DNA from: BJGV01 sp964194745 | Lineage (GTDB): Bacteria; Pseudomonadota; Gammaproteobacteria; Burkholderiales; Nitrosomonadaceae | DNA: 64,000 bases | Assembly: GCA_965248035.1 (NCBI GenBank) | Contig: OZ252054.1 | Span: forward strand, 558,001 to 622,000 | Direction: 5' to 3' | Part shown: piece after piece, positions 10,036-19,012 of the stretch | Position numbering within the stretch: the stretch's first letter is position 1 | Layout of the letters: each line of letters opens with the position of its first letter | The notes under the pieces: model-generated | The model's input: the letters and a program-made list of their open reading frames with translations, nothing else | What the model was told of the DNA's origin: nothing | The model's database searches: none | Made by a program: the position numbers and the translations under genes

Positions 10036-10261
10036 TTTATATGGTATAACCTACTGTTATTAATCTATTATTTAGATAATAATAGTTAGTGATACCACTT
10101 TTCATACCACATTCTAAATTCGCTTGAAAGTTGCGTGGAGGTAGTTGCGACCATAAGGTATACCAGCCTACGCAATTTACAACGTTTTATTTAATTCAGC
10201 AAACAAAGGCTCTTGCTCGTATAGTTTTTCAGATTGAAGAAATTTTATGAAGGAGTGTCTA

Positions 10262-10750
10262 ATGGTTACCAAATTCCGTAAGCCCCTAACTACTCTCCTG
10301 AGTAAATATAATCAACCACTGAGTGATAAGGAGCGAGCGCAGTTAGGGAAGGAGTGGGCAGAGCGTACATTAGATAGTTTGCTAGCCTATACGAAAACAA
10401 AGCCTACATTCATAAAGAAGTTTTGCAAGAAGGTAGAGTCTAGTGGAGAGTTGGCTAGGCAAATACAACGGCATTTGAGAAATGCAAGTAAAGGTAAACC
10501 AAAGGGTCCTAGAACATGGACCCACTCACGATATTGGCAAATGCTTATTCACTACGAGATGTTGTGTGCAACAAATGGGCGAAGGGAGGCTCTGGAGTGG
10601 ATTGGTGAGAACGAAGGTATCGGTGTCCATGGAAAAGATGGATTTAATCCTAAAAAAGTTGAGGATAAAATTACCAAAGCTAGAAAAGAAATTTCGGATG
10701 ATGAATTAGCTCCTTATTTACCTCCTTGGGTAAAGACCCCCCCCCAATAG
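10262..10750 (+). CDS. Hypothetical protein, first gene of a satellite-like element
   Basis: I do not recognise the family. I place the start at the ATG at 10262 (MVTKFRKPLTTLL), because an ATG at 10247 would put the AAGGAG ribosome binding site inside the gene. The product of about 162 residues is basic and helical, with a conserved-looking centre (RTWTHSRYWQML) and a Pro-rich end. It is followed by AlpA-like genes and a primase-helicase on the same strand, so a role in regulation or replication of the element is possible but not shown. Confidence 0.6.
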   Translation: MVTKFRKPLTTLLSKYNQPLSDKERAQLGKEWAERTLDSLLAYTKTKPTFIKKFCKKVESSGELARQIQRHLRNASKGKPKGPRTWTHSRYWQMLIHYEMLCATNGRREALEWIGENEGIGVHGKDGFNPKKVEDKITKARKEISDDELAPYLPPWVKTPPQ

Positions 10751-10827
10751 AACAAAATAGGGGAGTGGTATTTGCGTTTAGTTGTGGTCTTATGCGGTTA
10801 TCTACAACTCGTATAGGACAATAAAAA

Positions 10828-11049
10828 ATGCAAATACTCTCTGAAACAAGTTTTCTTCGTTTACATCAAATCATTGGTAACGCAAAAGCGAATCCACCGA
10901 TCCCTCCGATCATTCCTATAAGCAAATCTACTTGGTGGGAGGGAATCCAGTCTGGGCGTTTTCCTAAGCCAGTCAAACTTGGATCCCATATCACTTTATG
11001 GAAAACTGAGGATATACAAAGACTGGCCACCGATATGGGGTCCGAATGA
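10828..11049 (+). CDS. AlpA-like DNA-binding regulator / excisionase
   Basis: A 73-residue protein with the pattern of AlpA/excisionase winged-helix regulators: PISKSTWWEGIQSGRFPKPVKLG followed by a Trp-containing strand and KTEDIQRLA. Such proteins control integrase or replication genes of satellites and integrated elements. Its stop overlaps the next start by four bases, so the genes are probably translated together. Confidence 0.7.
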   Translation: MQILSETSFLRLHQIIGNAKANPPIPPIIPISKSTWWEGIQSGRFPKPVKLGSHITLWKTEDIQRLATDMGSE

Positions 11050-11312
11050 TGACCTCAGATGTTTTAGATTCTCAAGTCCAAATTACAAAAGGAGAACTTT
11101 CTAAAATTGCTGATGCAATATCTGGTTTGATTGGTGAATTACCCTCAGATAAGCAAGTAATTAATAAAGCAGTAAGTATGTCTACAAAAATGGGCATTAG
11201 TATTTTCCAGGATGTATCTGGAAAAAACACAACTGTATGGAATGCATCTGATATTGAGGCTTGGGTGCAATCACGCATTGTCGCCAGTCAAAAAGTAGGA
11301 GGTGATCAATGA
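11046..11312 (+). CDS. Second small AlpA-like protein
   Basis: 88 residues; overlaps its neighbours by four bases on both sides. The C-terminal half (MGISIFQDVSGKNTTVWNASDIEAWV) resembles the end of an AlpA-type domain in which a strand is followed by a helix starting at Asp-Ile-Glu. The N-terminal half is unrecognised. It is probably a DNA-binding accessory protein of the same element. Confidence 0.5.
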   Translation: MMTSDVLDSQVQITKGELSKIADAISGLIGELPSDKQVINKAVSMSTKMGISIFQDVSGKNTTVWNASDIEAWVQSRIVASQKVGGDQ

Positions 11313-11737
11313 GTATTCCAACTAAAACTCCGCGGACTCCATGGTGTGAAGACGATACAAACTGGTTTGTAAGTCACCCTAACTGTACTTTTAGATTCCG
11401 ACGACTCAGTGATAAGGAGCGTATGGATGGAACGCGCTATATTGACATGCACCGCAAGATTCCTACCCATGTTCTGCTAATGTCGAAACCTAACGCCCAG
11501 CACACAGTTCGTTGCCATGACGGAGCAGGTGGTGGATTTTTTGACCTCTTAATAAAATCGCTAAATGAAGTATACGAAGATGAATACGAAGACGAGACGT
11601 GTGCGGATGTTGTATATGCAGCTATATGGGGCAGAACGCTTTTAAACGATGAACCATGGGAGTTGAAAGATCTCGTTCGCCTAATTAAGCTCAAAGAGCG
11701 CACCTGTTTTGGCTGGTATCAGAGCGTATTTCTATGA
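11309..11737 (+). CDS. Hypothetical protein upstream of primase-helicase
   Basis: 142 residues, unrecognised. The N-terminal half (CRFRRLSDKERM-like composition, MHRKIPTHVLLMSKPNAQHTV) is basic and the centre is acidic (YEDEYEDETCAD). It overlaps both neighbours by four bases in a tightly packed run. Its location suggests a replication or regulatory accessory role; nothing in the sequence proves one. Confidence 0.55.
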   Translation: MSIPTKTPRTPWCEDDTNWFVSHPNCTFRFRRLSDKERMDGTRYIDMHRKIPTHVLLMSKPNAQHTVRCHDGAGGGFFDLLIKSLNEVYEDEYEDETCADVVYAAIWGRTLLNDEPWELKDLVRLIKLKERTCFGWYQSVFL

Positions 11738-14121
11738 GCTCCATACCTCAAACGATCCTGTACCAAAGTTTAGAAGCGAAGAATGTAGATAGCAACAATG
11801 GTAATGGAATTGTCCTTGTAACTTCCGACCCACTCGTCCATGTACTGGAACCTATTCTCAAACGGGTTCGTACTGATGTCTTCTGGTTAGTAAAGAATGG
11901 TAGTCAGCCACGGTGCGTTAAAAGACCACTTAGAGAAACAGATTTACTTAATCATGTTCGTGGTGGTTCACGTTGTGGTGTTGCGCCTATTTGTCCCGGC
12001 ACCTCAGTGACTAAGGTTGGTCTACTCGACTTTGATAGTCATAAGGGGGAAACCAGTTGGGCAGATATGAAAGTAGTGGTAATGAAGGTCGTCAATATAC
12101 TGCAGAGCTCAGGGGTTTTACCAATTCCTTTCAGATCATCGGGTGGTAAAGGAGTGCACCTCTATCTTTTGTGGGATACCCCACAGGACGCCTACAGCGT
12201 AAGAAGTTTTCTAAGATGCGTTCTTAAATCTGCTGGCTTTACTGATGGTACGAAGGGGGTTGCACACAATGAGGTAGAAGTATTTCCTAAACAAAACACT
12301 GTTGCTGATGGTGGTTTTGGCAATATGTTTATATTGCCATTGGCCGGCAAGTCAACTCCTCTTGAAGTCACTAATCTTGAAGACATAGGCAAGGCTAATG
12401 TACATCAGATTAATTGGTCTGTCTCGGCTGATGTGCCAGTTGTAACGCCTCCCGTACGATTGATTGAGAGCAAACCCAATGTAGAGAAAGAGTTGATGAA
12501 ATTGAGATCGGCTTTAGATGCAATTCCATATAAGGATGCTGACCAGTTTGGGTATCAACGATTTCTAGCTTTTGTGTTTGCCATCCATCATGCCAGCGGT
12601 GGTTCGGTCGAAGGACTAGAATTAGCCCATTCATTCTTTAGTCGTGCTGCTGGGTATAACGGGGAGGAGATTGACAAGTTATGGGCGAATGCTGGTGCTA
12701 GGAAAGACCTACAAGGTGCGCGTCCTATAACCGCAGCTACCATTTATCACGAAGCACGTCTGCACGGTTGGGTTGAACCCATCGAGAATGATTTTGAGGA
12801 TCTGACTAAACCTCAAGAACTAGATGCTCAGTCTTTACCATCATTCATTCGCAACAAAAGTGGTGAAATCCGATTGACTATGGACAACATGGTAAAGGCG
12901 ATTGGGTGTCGTGATCTATGTGGTATGGACGTGGGCTATGACGCCTTTCGGGATGAAATAATGTATAGCAACGATGGCGGCACGAATTGGGTGCCATTTA
13001 AAGATGCTGACTACACCGAGTTGCGCATTAACCTTGAACGTGTGGGCTTCAAATCTCCCGATAAGGAAAAGACACGCGATGCGGTTCTTTATGTTGCTCG
13101 GTCGAATCAGTTTGATAGTGCACAGCTTTGGTTGAATGGATTGGAGTGGGATGGAGTAAAGCGGGTCGAGAATTTCATGCCTACCTATATTGGCACAGAA
13201 GATACTTCCTACCATTGCGCAGTGGGGCGCTATTTGTGGACTGTATTGGCAGGTAGAGTACTCAGTCCTGGTTGTAAGGCCGACATGGCCCCTGTACTGG
13301 TGGGCAAGCAAGGCATACGTAAATCCAGTGCAGTAGCTGCTCTGTCGCCGGACCCCATGTATTTTGTCGAAATTAGTTTTGGTGAAAAAGATGATGATCT
13401 CAGCCGCAAGATGCGTGGTCGTCTGATCGCTGAGATTGCTGAATTGAAGGGTCTGCATTCTAGGGATAGTGAGCATGTAAAGGCATGGATCACTAAGCAA
13501 CATGAAGACTGGGTTCCAAAATACCGAGAATTCAGCACAATTTTCCCTAGGCGTCTTATATTCATGGGCACCACTAACAACGAAGAATTCTTAGGTGATG
13601 AGACCGGGAACCGCAGGTGGTTGCCGGTACGAGTTAATAAGGTGATTGATGTGGATCGAATTACTACGGATTGTAGACAGCTCTGGGCTGAGGCTCGGGA
13701 GATGTTCAAGGCGAGCGGCATTGATTACAAGGAAGCGGAGGATCTAGCTGTCCAAGTTCACGCTGAGCATATGATAAGCGATCCATGGGAGCCGGATGTG
13801 GCAAGTTGGTTGGATGAAAAGGATAACTTTACTCACCAAAAACCATCGGAGCGTGAATATTTACAAACTCATGAAGTGCTTCAAGGTGCTCTTAAAATGG
13901 AGGCAAAGAACTGTGGCAGGTTGGAGCAGATGCGTATGGGTAGGATCTTACAAAAACTTGGGTTTGAACGTATTAAGAAACGAGTGAAGGGACGACCTTC
14001 ATGGGTATTTGTTGTGCCTACCGTTCCCACCGGGGCACGCTGTCAAGGGCGCATGGAGAGTTTTAAACAAGACTTTTTTGGAATGTTCCCACCTGTTCCT
14101 ACCAGGTTGCCATATGAGTAG
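11734..14121 (+). CDS. Primase-polymerase / VapE-type helicase replication protein
   Basis: A 795-residue replication protein typical of satellites and integrated elements. Residues about 90-240 look like an archaeo-eukaryotic-type primase: LDFDSHKGE with metal-binding Asp residues, FRSSGGKGVHLYLLWD, and VEVFPKQ followed by GNMFILPLAGK. Residues about 255-355 resemble a PriCT helical domain. Residues about 470-680 match the virulence-associated protein E ATPase: LEWDGVKRVENF, a Walker A-like GKQGIRKSS, EIAELKG and TNNEEFLGDETGNRRWLPV. It would prime and unwind at an origin. The 3' end of the gene already contains the first of the iteron repeats that continue downstream. The four-base overlap with the preceding gene supports one operon. 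Confidence 0.87.
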   Translation: MSSIPQTILYQSLEAKNVDSNNGNGIVLVTSDPLVHVLEPILKRVRTDVFWLVKNGSQPRCVKRPLRETDLLNHVRGGSRCGVAPICPGTSVTKVGLLDFDSHKGETSWADMKVVVMKVVNILQSSGVLPIPFRSSGGKGVHLYLLWDTPQDAYSVRSFLRCVLKSAGFTDGTKGVAHNEVEVFPKQNTVADGGFGNMFILPLAGKSTPLEVTNLEDIGKANVHQINWSVSADVPVVTPPVRLIESKPNVEKELMKLRSALDAIPYKDADQFGYQRFLAFVFAIHHASGGSVEGLELAHSFFSRAAGYNGEEIDKLWANAGARKDLQGARPITAATIYHEARLHGWVEPIENDFEDLTKPQELDAQSLPSFIRNKSGEIRLTMDNMVKAIGCRDLCGMDVGYDAFRDEIMYSNDGGTNWVPFKDADYTELRINLERVGFKSPDKEKTRDAVLYVARSNQFDSAQLWLNGLEWDGVKRVENFMPTYIGTEDTSYHCAVGRYLWTVLAGRVLSPGCKADMAPVLVGKQGIRKSSAVAALSPDPMYFVEISFGEKDDDLSRKMRGRLIAEIAELKGLHSRDSEHVKAWITKQHEDWVPKYREFSTIFPRRLIFMGTTNNEEFLGDETGNRRWLPVRVNKVIDVDRITTDCRQLWAEAREMFKASGIDYKEAEDLAVQVHAEHMISDPWEPDVASWLDEKDNFTHQKPSEREYLQTHEVLQGALKMEAKNCGRLEQMRMGRILQKLGFERIKKRVKGRPSWVFVVPTVPTGARCQGRMESFKQDFFGMFPPVPTRLPYE

Positions 14122-14285
14122 GAACATGGAAAGCCCCTAAACAAGACGATCTTGATAGTGTTCCCACCGTTCCTACTTAAAAGGGAGAAAGTGGTAAAAA
14201 TACATAAGTGCGGTAGAGACACGTATATATAGTGCTGGAATATATATGAAAGAAGGTGGGAACAGGAAGGAACAGTGGGAACAGC
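14023..14285. repeat. Iteron cluster, candidate replication origin of the satellite element
   Basis: The nonamer GTTCCCACC occurs at 14023, 14085 and 14160, with close variants GTTCCTACC at 14095 and GTTCCTAC at 14169. The reverse form appears at 14118 (GTAGGAAC), 14255 (GGTGGGAAC), 14265 (GGAAGGAAC) and 14275 (GTGGGAAC). Between the direct and inverted groups is an AT-rich stretch with CGTATATATAG and TATATATG. Such an arrangement beside a primase-helicase gene is what P4-like satellites use as an origin. The repeats are seen; the origin function is inferred. Confidence 0.65.
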
Positions 14286-14344
14286 AAACAATATGAACGG
14301 AAGAGAGTTGCTTAATTATTTCGGCAAAATGAGAGGAGAAGTGT

Positions 14345-14946
14345 ATGGGTGGTTTCGGAAGCGGGCGCCGGCTGCAAAGCAAGAACGCTACAAACGTATA
14401 TAGACAGCTCGATATACGGAAACTACAACGTGAGGGTTTATTGAAGCCATGACGTATCTTTAGTCGGCAGTGGAAATCTGGTAACAAAATTATGGCAACT
14501 ATTAATGTGCACACAGAAAAAACAAGATAACGCTAAGCTATAAACATAAATCCAATGGTAAGGAATGGAAAGATGTGAGCTATCCGGTTTGGTTGGATTG
14601 GACATATTGTAATTATGGTAATTGGCGTGCGTGGCTTCTTTGTCCAGGAAAAGGGTGTGGACGGCGTGTTGCAATTCTATACGGCGGAGCGATCTTCGCC
14701 TGTCGATACTGTCACAAACTAGCCTATCCCTGCCAAAGGGAAACTGCTCTTGATTGTACAACTAGAAGAGCTGAAAAAATTAGAAGCAGGTTGGGATGGG
14801 AGGCTGGTATCTTGAACCCGCCAGGCAACAAGCCGAAAGGGATGCACTGGCAAACTTACTGGAAATTAGAACACAAGCATAATGTGTTTCTTGGGAAATC
14901 GCTGGATGGGATGCAGAAGTAGATAGGCCTGAAGGACGAGGGCTGA
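14345..14946 (+). pseudogene. Remnant of a widespread mobile-element hypothetical gene with a zinc-finger-like core
   Basis: Joining two frames gives a known type of hypothetical protein that starts MGGFGSGRR, continues RQLDIRKLQREGLLKP, then KEWKDVSYPVWLDWTYC, then a Cys cluster (CPGKGCGRR...FACRYCHKLAYPCQRE) and ends GMHWQTYWKLEHKHN. The first segment (14345-14452) ends at an in-frame TGA. A one-base frame change near 14530 in an A-run separates it from the 14575-14922 segment. An in-frame TAG at 14920 cuts the C-terminus. The protein family is seen in prophages and integrated elements; function unknown. Confidence 0.65.
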
Positions 14947-15070
14947 AATTGGTGTTGTAAAATAAGGGCCAAATTGCGCACCATGTCAAAGCAATTCAAT
15001 TTCTTTGTCTTATAGCTACCATGAAGTATAGTGGCCTCTTATTTTGTACTAGAGCTACTATATAAAAACA

Positions 15071-15733
15071 ATGGCCCTTAAGAAATCTGAACTCTATTCT
15101 TCTCTGTGGTCTAGCTGCGACGAACTACGTGGTGGCATGGATGCCAGCCAATATAAGGACTATGTTCTTGTCCTGCTCTTCATCAAATACGTCAGCGACA
15201 AGTATGCCGGTATACCCTTTGCTCCGAACACTATTCCACCAGGTGCGAGCTTCAAGGATATGGTTGCCCTCAAGGGCAAACCAAGTATCGGGGACGACGT
15301 CAACAAAAAGATAATAGCCCCGCTTGCCAATGCCAACAAGTTGTCCGACCTGCCGGACTTCAACGATGCGACGAAGCTTGGTAGCGGTAAGGAGATGGTG
15401 GAGAGGCTTACTAACTTGATCGCCATCTTTGAGAACAAGGCACTCGATTTCTCGAAGAATCGAGCGGACGGCGACGACATTCTGGGTGACGCTTACCAAT
15501 ATCTGATGCGCCACTTTGCTACGGAGAGCGGTATGAGCAAGGGCCAATTTTACACTCCTGCAGAGGTCAGTCGCATCATCGCACAGGTCATCGGTATCCG
15601 TGAGGCAAAGACTACTAACTACACCACCGTCTATGACCCCACCTGTGGTTCCGGTTCCCTCTTGCTTAAAGTCGGGGATGAAGCGGATGCCAAGGTTACA
15701 CTTTATGGACAAGAAAAGGATGCTGCTACTAGT
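15071..15733 (+). pseudogene. hsdM: Type I restriction-modification methyltransferase subunit HsdM, 3' truncated by a transposon
   Basis: HsdM methylates adenine in type I systems together with HsdS and HsdR. The first 221 residues are intact: an N-terminal helical domain (LWSSCDELRGGMDASQYKDYVL) and the start of the methyltransferase domain with KGQFYTPAEVSR and motif I DPTCGSGSLL. The gene stops being HsdM after QEKDAATSG at 15733, where element A copy 1 begins; the reading frame then runs a short way into the element. The NPPF motif, hsdS and hsdR are absent from the window. The remaining half must lie elsewhere. Confidence 0.88.
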
Positions 15734-15738
15734 GGAAT

Positions 15739-15982
15739 TTATGTAGTTGTTACCGGACTGCCATGTAACGGGGTAATCTGTTTGGCTAACTCAAATGTTC
15801 GCTGTTTCAGCGTGGAAAGCAGGTTGTCATAGGCATCGGTATTGGCGAGGAGGCAGGCTGTGAGACCAGTCACCTCCCCGGACTCAATCTTGAGAGGGCC
15901 GTTGATAGATTAACTGCTCCAACACGGCGCAGTAGATTTTCCCTGCCTTATCGGTAAGGATTTCCTCAATGAGAGATTGCAT
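15739..15982 (-). pseudogene. Endonuclease-like gene remnant, element A copy 1
   Basis: Only the first 30 or so codons (start MQSLIEEILTDKAGK at 15982, overlapping the methyltransferase end) and the last 50 or so codons remain. A 331-bp deletion removes the centre, including the region with the SVKTSLRERYK motif. It cannot encode an active nuclease. Confidence 0.75.
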
Positions 15983-16776
15983 TCCTTGAAAATCCGATCT
16001 CTGGTCAGCTCACAATATTTGGGCTCTTTCTCAAGACCAATGGCTTGCCGACCATGTCGGATCGCTTCTATCATAGTAGTGCCAGATCCGACAAACGGAT
16101 CAAACACCGTGTCCCCGATAAACGAGAATATCTTGATGCAGCGTTTCGGCAGTTCTCTTGGAAATGGGGTCTCATGACCAATCCGTTTCCTGCTCTCTCC
16201 ATTGAATGACCATGACCCCAACGACCATTCCTTAAATTCCTCGGCGCTAATATCGTTGTTTCCAGGGCGCTCACGTTTCCACGTATCTTTATAGAGCACA
16301 ATAATGGTTTCCACAGGGGCAATGACATGAGGGGCGCTGGCTGACTTCCAACTCCCCCATGCCGTGCGACGGGAGATATTGCCTTCATTCCACAGAATAG
16401 TCGCATGATAGCACCACCCGGCCTCCATTGCTAATCGCGTGATGTCTGCTGAAAGCGGTTGCTTGCCATTCTTGTTTTTATCCAGCGAGACATTGACGCA
16501 TAAGCGACCGGTCGATTTCGTCCAATGAAAACAATTCGTCAGCCACTGTTTAGAAAAGTTCAAATAGGCGTCGTAGGGCAATGAATCATCTTGTTGGGCA
16601 CCAGAATATGCTTTGCCAACGTTATAGGGGGGAGAGGTCACAATTAAATCCACGCTTTCTCTCGTGATCGAAGCACGGAGTGTGGCGTCTCCCTGGATCA
16701 AGCGGTGAACGAGTGGGGAGTGAGCAAAAAGCACATCCACAGCCGAATCCAAGAGGCCGGTCCCTACGGCGCTCAT
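15910..16776 (-). CDS. DNA methyltransferase (beta class, TSPPYN), element A copy 1
   Basis: A 288-residue SAM-dependent DNA amino-methyltransferase. Motif IV TSPPYN is at residues 47-52 and the SAM-binding motif I DPFVGSGTT at residues 226-234, an order (IV before I) that defines the beta class. TSPPY is most often linked to N4-cytosine methylation but N6-adenine is possible. It overlaps the transposase end by four bases (ATGA) and is intact. With its nuclease partner deleted, it would act here as a solitary methyltransferase. Confidence 0.88.
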   Translation of the reverse strand: MSAVGTGLLDSAVDVLFAHSPLVHRLIQGDATLRASITRESVDLIVTSPPYNVGKAYSGAQQDDSLPYDAYLNFSKQWLTNCFHWTKSTGRLCVNVSLDKNKNGKQPLSADITRLAMEAGWCYHATILWNEGNISRRTAWGSWKSASAPHVIAPVETIIVLYKDTWKRERPGNNDISAEEFKEWSLGSWSFNGESRKRIGHETPFPRELPKRCIKIFSFIGDTVFDPFVGSGTTMIEAIRHGRQAIGLEKEPKYCELTRDRIFKECNLSLRKSLPIRQGKSTAPCWSS

Positions 16777-17667
16777 TGGACAAGCCCCTGATACGTTAAG
16801 CGTTTGCCAATGGCCGCATCACAGACGCTTTCAATGCGGTGCATGGTCTCCCGGCCACAACGTCCTTCATTGAGCCTGAACGAAAATTCATGAATATAAC
16901 GCGATAAATGCTTGACGGATACTTGATGGAATGTGCCGTTCAGTCCACGTTTTAAGACCGCCCAAACGCTCTCAATGCCAATGGTTTACGGCTTGGTGCT
17001 GATAGCCTTTACGCTCAATGCCTCGATAGGCGGCATGGTCATCCGTATAGAGCGTGCTGCCTATTTCTATCGCCTCTTGAATCTCCGTCCACAGCGTAAG
17101 CCGATCCGTCGCAGGCACTGGCAGGGCCACGGTCTTGCCACCACGCTCCCTCATGCCGAGGACGGGTTGTTTGCCAACTGTCCCGGCTTTCGGTTTATCC
17201 CCTTTCTTCCAGTGCTTGTTCCGTTCTTTCCCGCCCACATACGTTTCGTCGATTTCTACGATTCCTGAGAGACGGGTAAGATCGCCACGGCAAGCCTCTC
17301 GAATCCGATGCAACGCAAACCAGGCGGACTTATACGTGACCCCAATTTCTTTGCTTAATTGCATAGCGCTAATGCTCTTTCGAGAAGTCATGACGGTGTA
17401 AATGGCATAGAGCCATTTGTGAAGTCGAATGTGTGATTTTTCAAAAATGGAACCGGTCCGAACACTAAAATGCTTGCCGCATCCTCGACAGTCATACATC
17501 CCTTTTCGTTTTCCCGATCTTGTATAGACCGATAGGCTTTGACATGTCGGGCAAGACACACCATATTTCCAGCGACGATCCTCAAGGTACTGTCGTGCGG
17601 TTTCCTCGTCAGGAAACATTTCCATCAACTGGCAGACACTGATTGCAGTATTGATCTTATAAGGCAT
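16773..17667 (-). pseudogene. IS1595-type transposase, frameshifted by 38-bp deletion, element A copy 1
   Basis: The N-terminal zinc ribbon (CPTCQSL and CRGCGKHF), the helix-turn-helix part and the first catalytic Asp (VEIDETYVGG) and second Asp (YTDDHAAYRG) are present. A 38-bp deletion after KGYQHQAVNH shifts the frame, ending the protein at 231 instead of 310 residues. It removes the third catalytic region (NGIESVWAVLKRG). The remaining codons still exist out of frame. Confidence 0.88.
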
Positions 17668-17757
17668 GGCATCCTCCTCTCATGATAAGAGAATTATACC
17701 ACAATATTTTCCGGTGTAAAGTATATAGTTCCCAAATGAAATGCCTAAAACGCTCGG

Positions 17758-18298
17758 CTATCCGGGTTGGTGAAATTCGATGACGTTGCCATCAGGGTCA
17801 CGAACGAAGAAGAGCACCGCACCATCTGGCTGCTCAACTGTCTCCGTGATGGGTATGCCAGCTTCGTTCAAACGACGCTCGACAGTTTCCCGATCCGTAA
17901 TTTCTAAAGCGATGTGAGTGAACCCGGTGTGTTTCTTTGGTACATCCATCAGCACATTGACTTCTGACGCATCATCCGAGGCGTTGAGTATGAAGTTGAT
18001 GTTAATGCCCGTTGGATGTTCCATGACCGCAACGGGTTCGGGACCTATCGGCCCCACGATGAATTCAAATCCTAGTTTTTCGTAGAAGGCCCTTGCTTGC
18101 TCCAAGCTCCAAGCTCCGAACTCGCAGCCCAATATGATTGATTCTCGTAATCTGCTCCATCGCTGTTGTACCTGTATGCTGTGTTTGCTGGTGCTGTTCA
18201 TCCGAGACATGACTTTGCTTTGCTCGAAACCATGGTAGCAATAAAACCAGTGCGATAATGACAGTGATTAGCAGAATTATTTGAATAGTATCATTCAT
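17758..18298 (-). pseudogene. Membrane-anchored VOC/glyoxalase-family protein, broken by a 7-bp duplication
   Basis: The first frame starts MNDTIQIILLITVIIALVLL (one membrane segment), then MEQITRINHIGLRVRSLE. The second frame continues QARAFYEKLGFEF, TGININFIL, TGFTHIALEI and DPDGNVIEFHQPG, a standard vicinal-oxygen-chelate fold with metal-ligand-type His and Glu positions. At the joint, GGAGCTT is present twice in tandem; removing one copy restores RSLEQARAFYEKLG. The damage is therefore a 7-bp duplication. Function before decay was probably glyoxalase-like. Element A copy 1 lies 24 bases beyond its stop. Confidence 0.8.
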
Positions 18299-18669
18299 TT
18301 GGCAGCTTCGAAGATTATTACTTTAAGCGTTTAAATATTCTAATGATTTTTCTGGGAAGAAAAAAATCAGCTTTCCTGTGAATTTTCTATTACTAACGTA
18401 CTCTAAATTATTGGCAGATGTGTAAGTGGCGGTAGGCAGGTGTATCGGGTAATAATTTGCTCTAATGAATCTGAGTACTAAGACGAATGGCGGTTTTGCC
18501 CAGTGCATTTACTGCTCCCCCTGAGCAGTGTTAGTGAGCATAGTGGCAGTCTATGTATGCCGAAAGGTACTGTCAACCGCCGCCCGTGTTAGTTATTAGC
18601 AGAGTGCTGATCCGCAAAAGGGAAACGCTCAAGCCAATAATGAGCAAGGATACTTTGGCAGCAAAAAAC
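18299..18669. other. Intergenic region, nothing recognised
   Basis: About 370 bases. The stretch around 18510-18640 is more GC-rich than its surroundings and has several short inverted segments, but I recognise no RNA gene or protein in it. Confidence 0.35.
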
Positions 18670-18876
18670 TTAGTGTGTCTTTCTATCAGATGTTGCTATT
18701 GCTCCTGTCTCGTGCATCGAATTTAGCCAAGCAGGGCATTGCTCGGTCGTTATTCCAGCAGATTGCGCTAACTCTGCAGCATCTATCCAATCTTCATCAC
18801 CATTCTTATCCATGGTTAGAACAAGAACCCGCCCCTCATCTATGGGGGATAAAGAAGAAGCAAGTAAATTTTTCAT
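18670..18876 (-). CDS. Small hypothetical protein with EF-hand-like stretch
   Basis: 68 codons. The segment TMDKNGDEDWIDAAELAQ resembles a calcium-binding EF-hand loop, but the spacing of the hydrophobic residue is one position off, so binding is doubtful. There is no signal peptide and the ribosome binding site is unclear. It may be a real small gene or a fragment. Confidence 0.35.
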   Translation of the reverse strand: MKNLLASSLSPIDEGRVLVLTMDKNGDEDWIDAAELAQSAGITTEQCPAWLNSMHETGAIATSDRKTH

Positions 18877-19012
18877 AATTACAATATATGGGTGTTCATT
18901 ACAAACTCAAGAGGATTTGCAAATCCGAACAAATCTTGTAAGTTTCTCAAGTAACTACAGCAATAAAATGTTACCGTAATTTTGACGAAAAAATTTCTAA
19001 AAGGAACTGGTA

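Larger units (their letters stand above)
15734..17733 (-). mobile_element. Element A copy 1: IS1595-type transposon carrying methyltransferase, internally deleted
   Basis: A 2000-bp copy in reverse orientation. The left terminal repeat (GGGAACTATATACTTTACAC) is at 17733 and the right one, here GGAATTTATG instead of GGGATTTATG, is at 15734. Compared with copies 2 and 3 it lacks 331 bp inside the restriction-endonuclease-like gene (junction near 15890). It also has the 38-bp transposase deletion. It splits hsdM. Its two flanking 8-mers do not match: outside the left repeat (read in element orientation) is TTTCATTT, which also follows the right end of copy 2. Confidence 0.92.

Noticed and set aside
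12916..13721. Long reverse-strand frames (195 and 163 codons) inside the primase/VapE gene
   Set aside because: The forward frame has full motifs; the reverse products have no recognisable features.
10036..15070. Second copy of the tRNA-Ser 3' end as an attR site
   Set aside because: I could not find one by eye in this stretch or elsewhere in the window.
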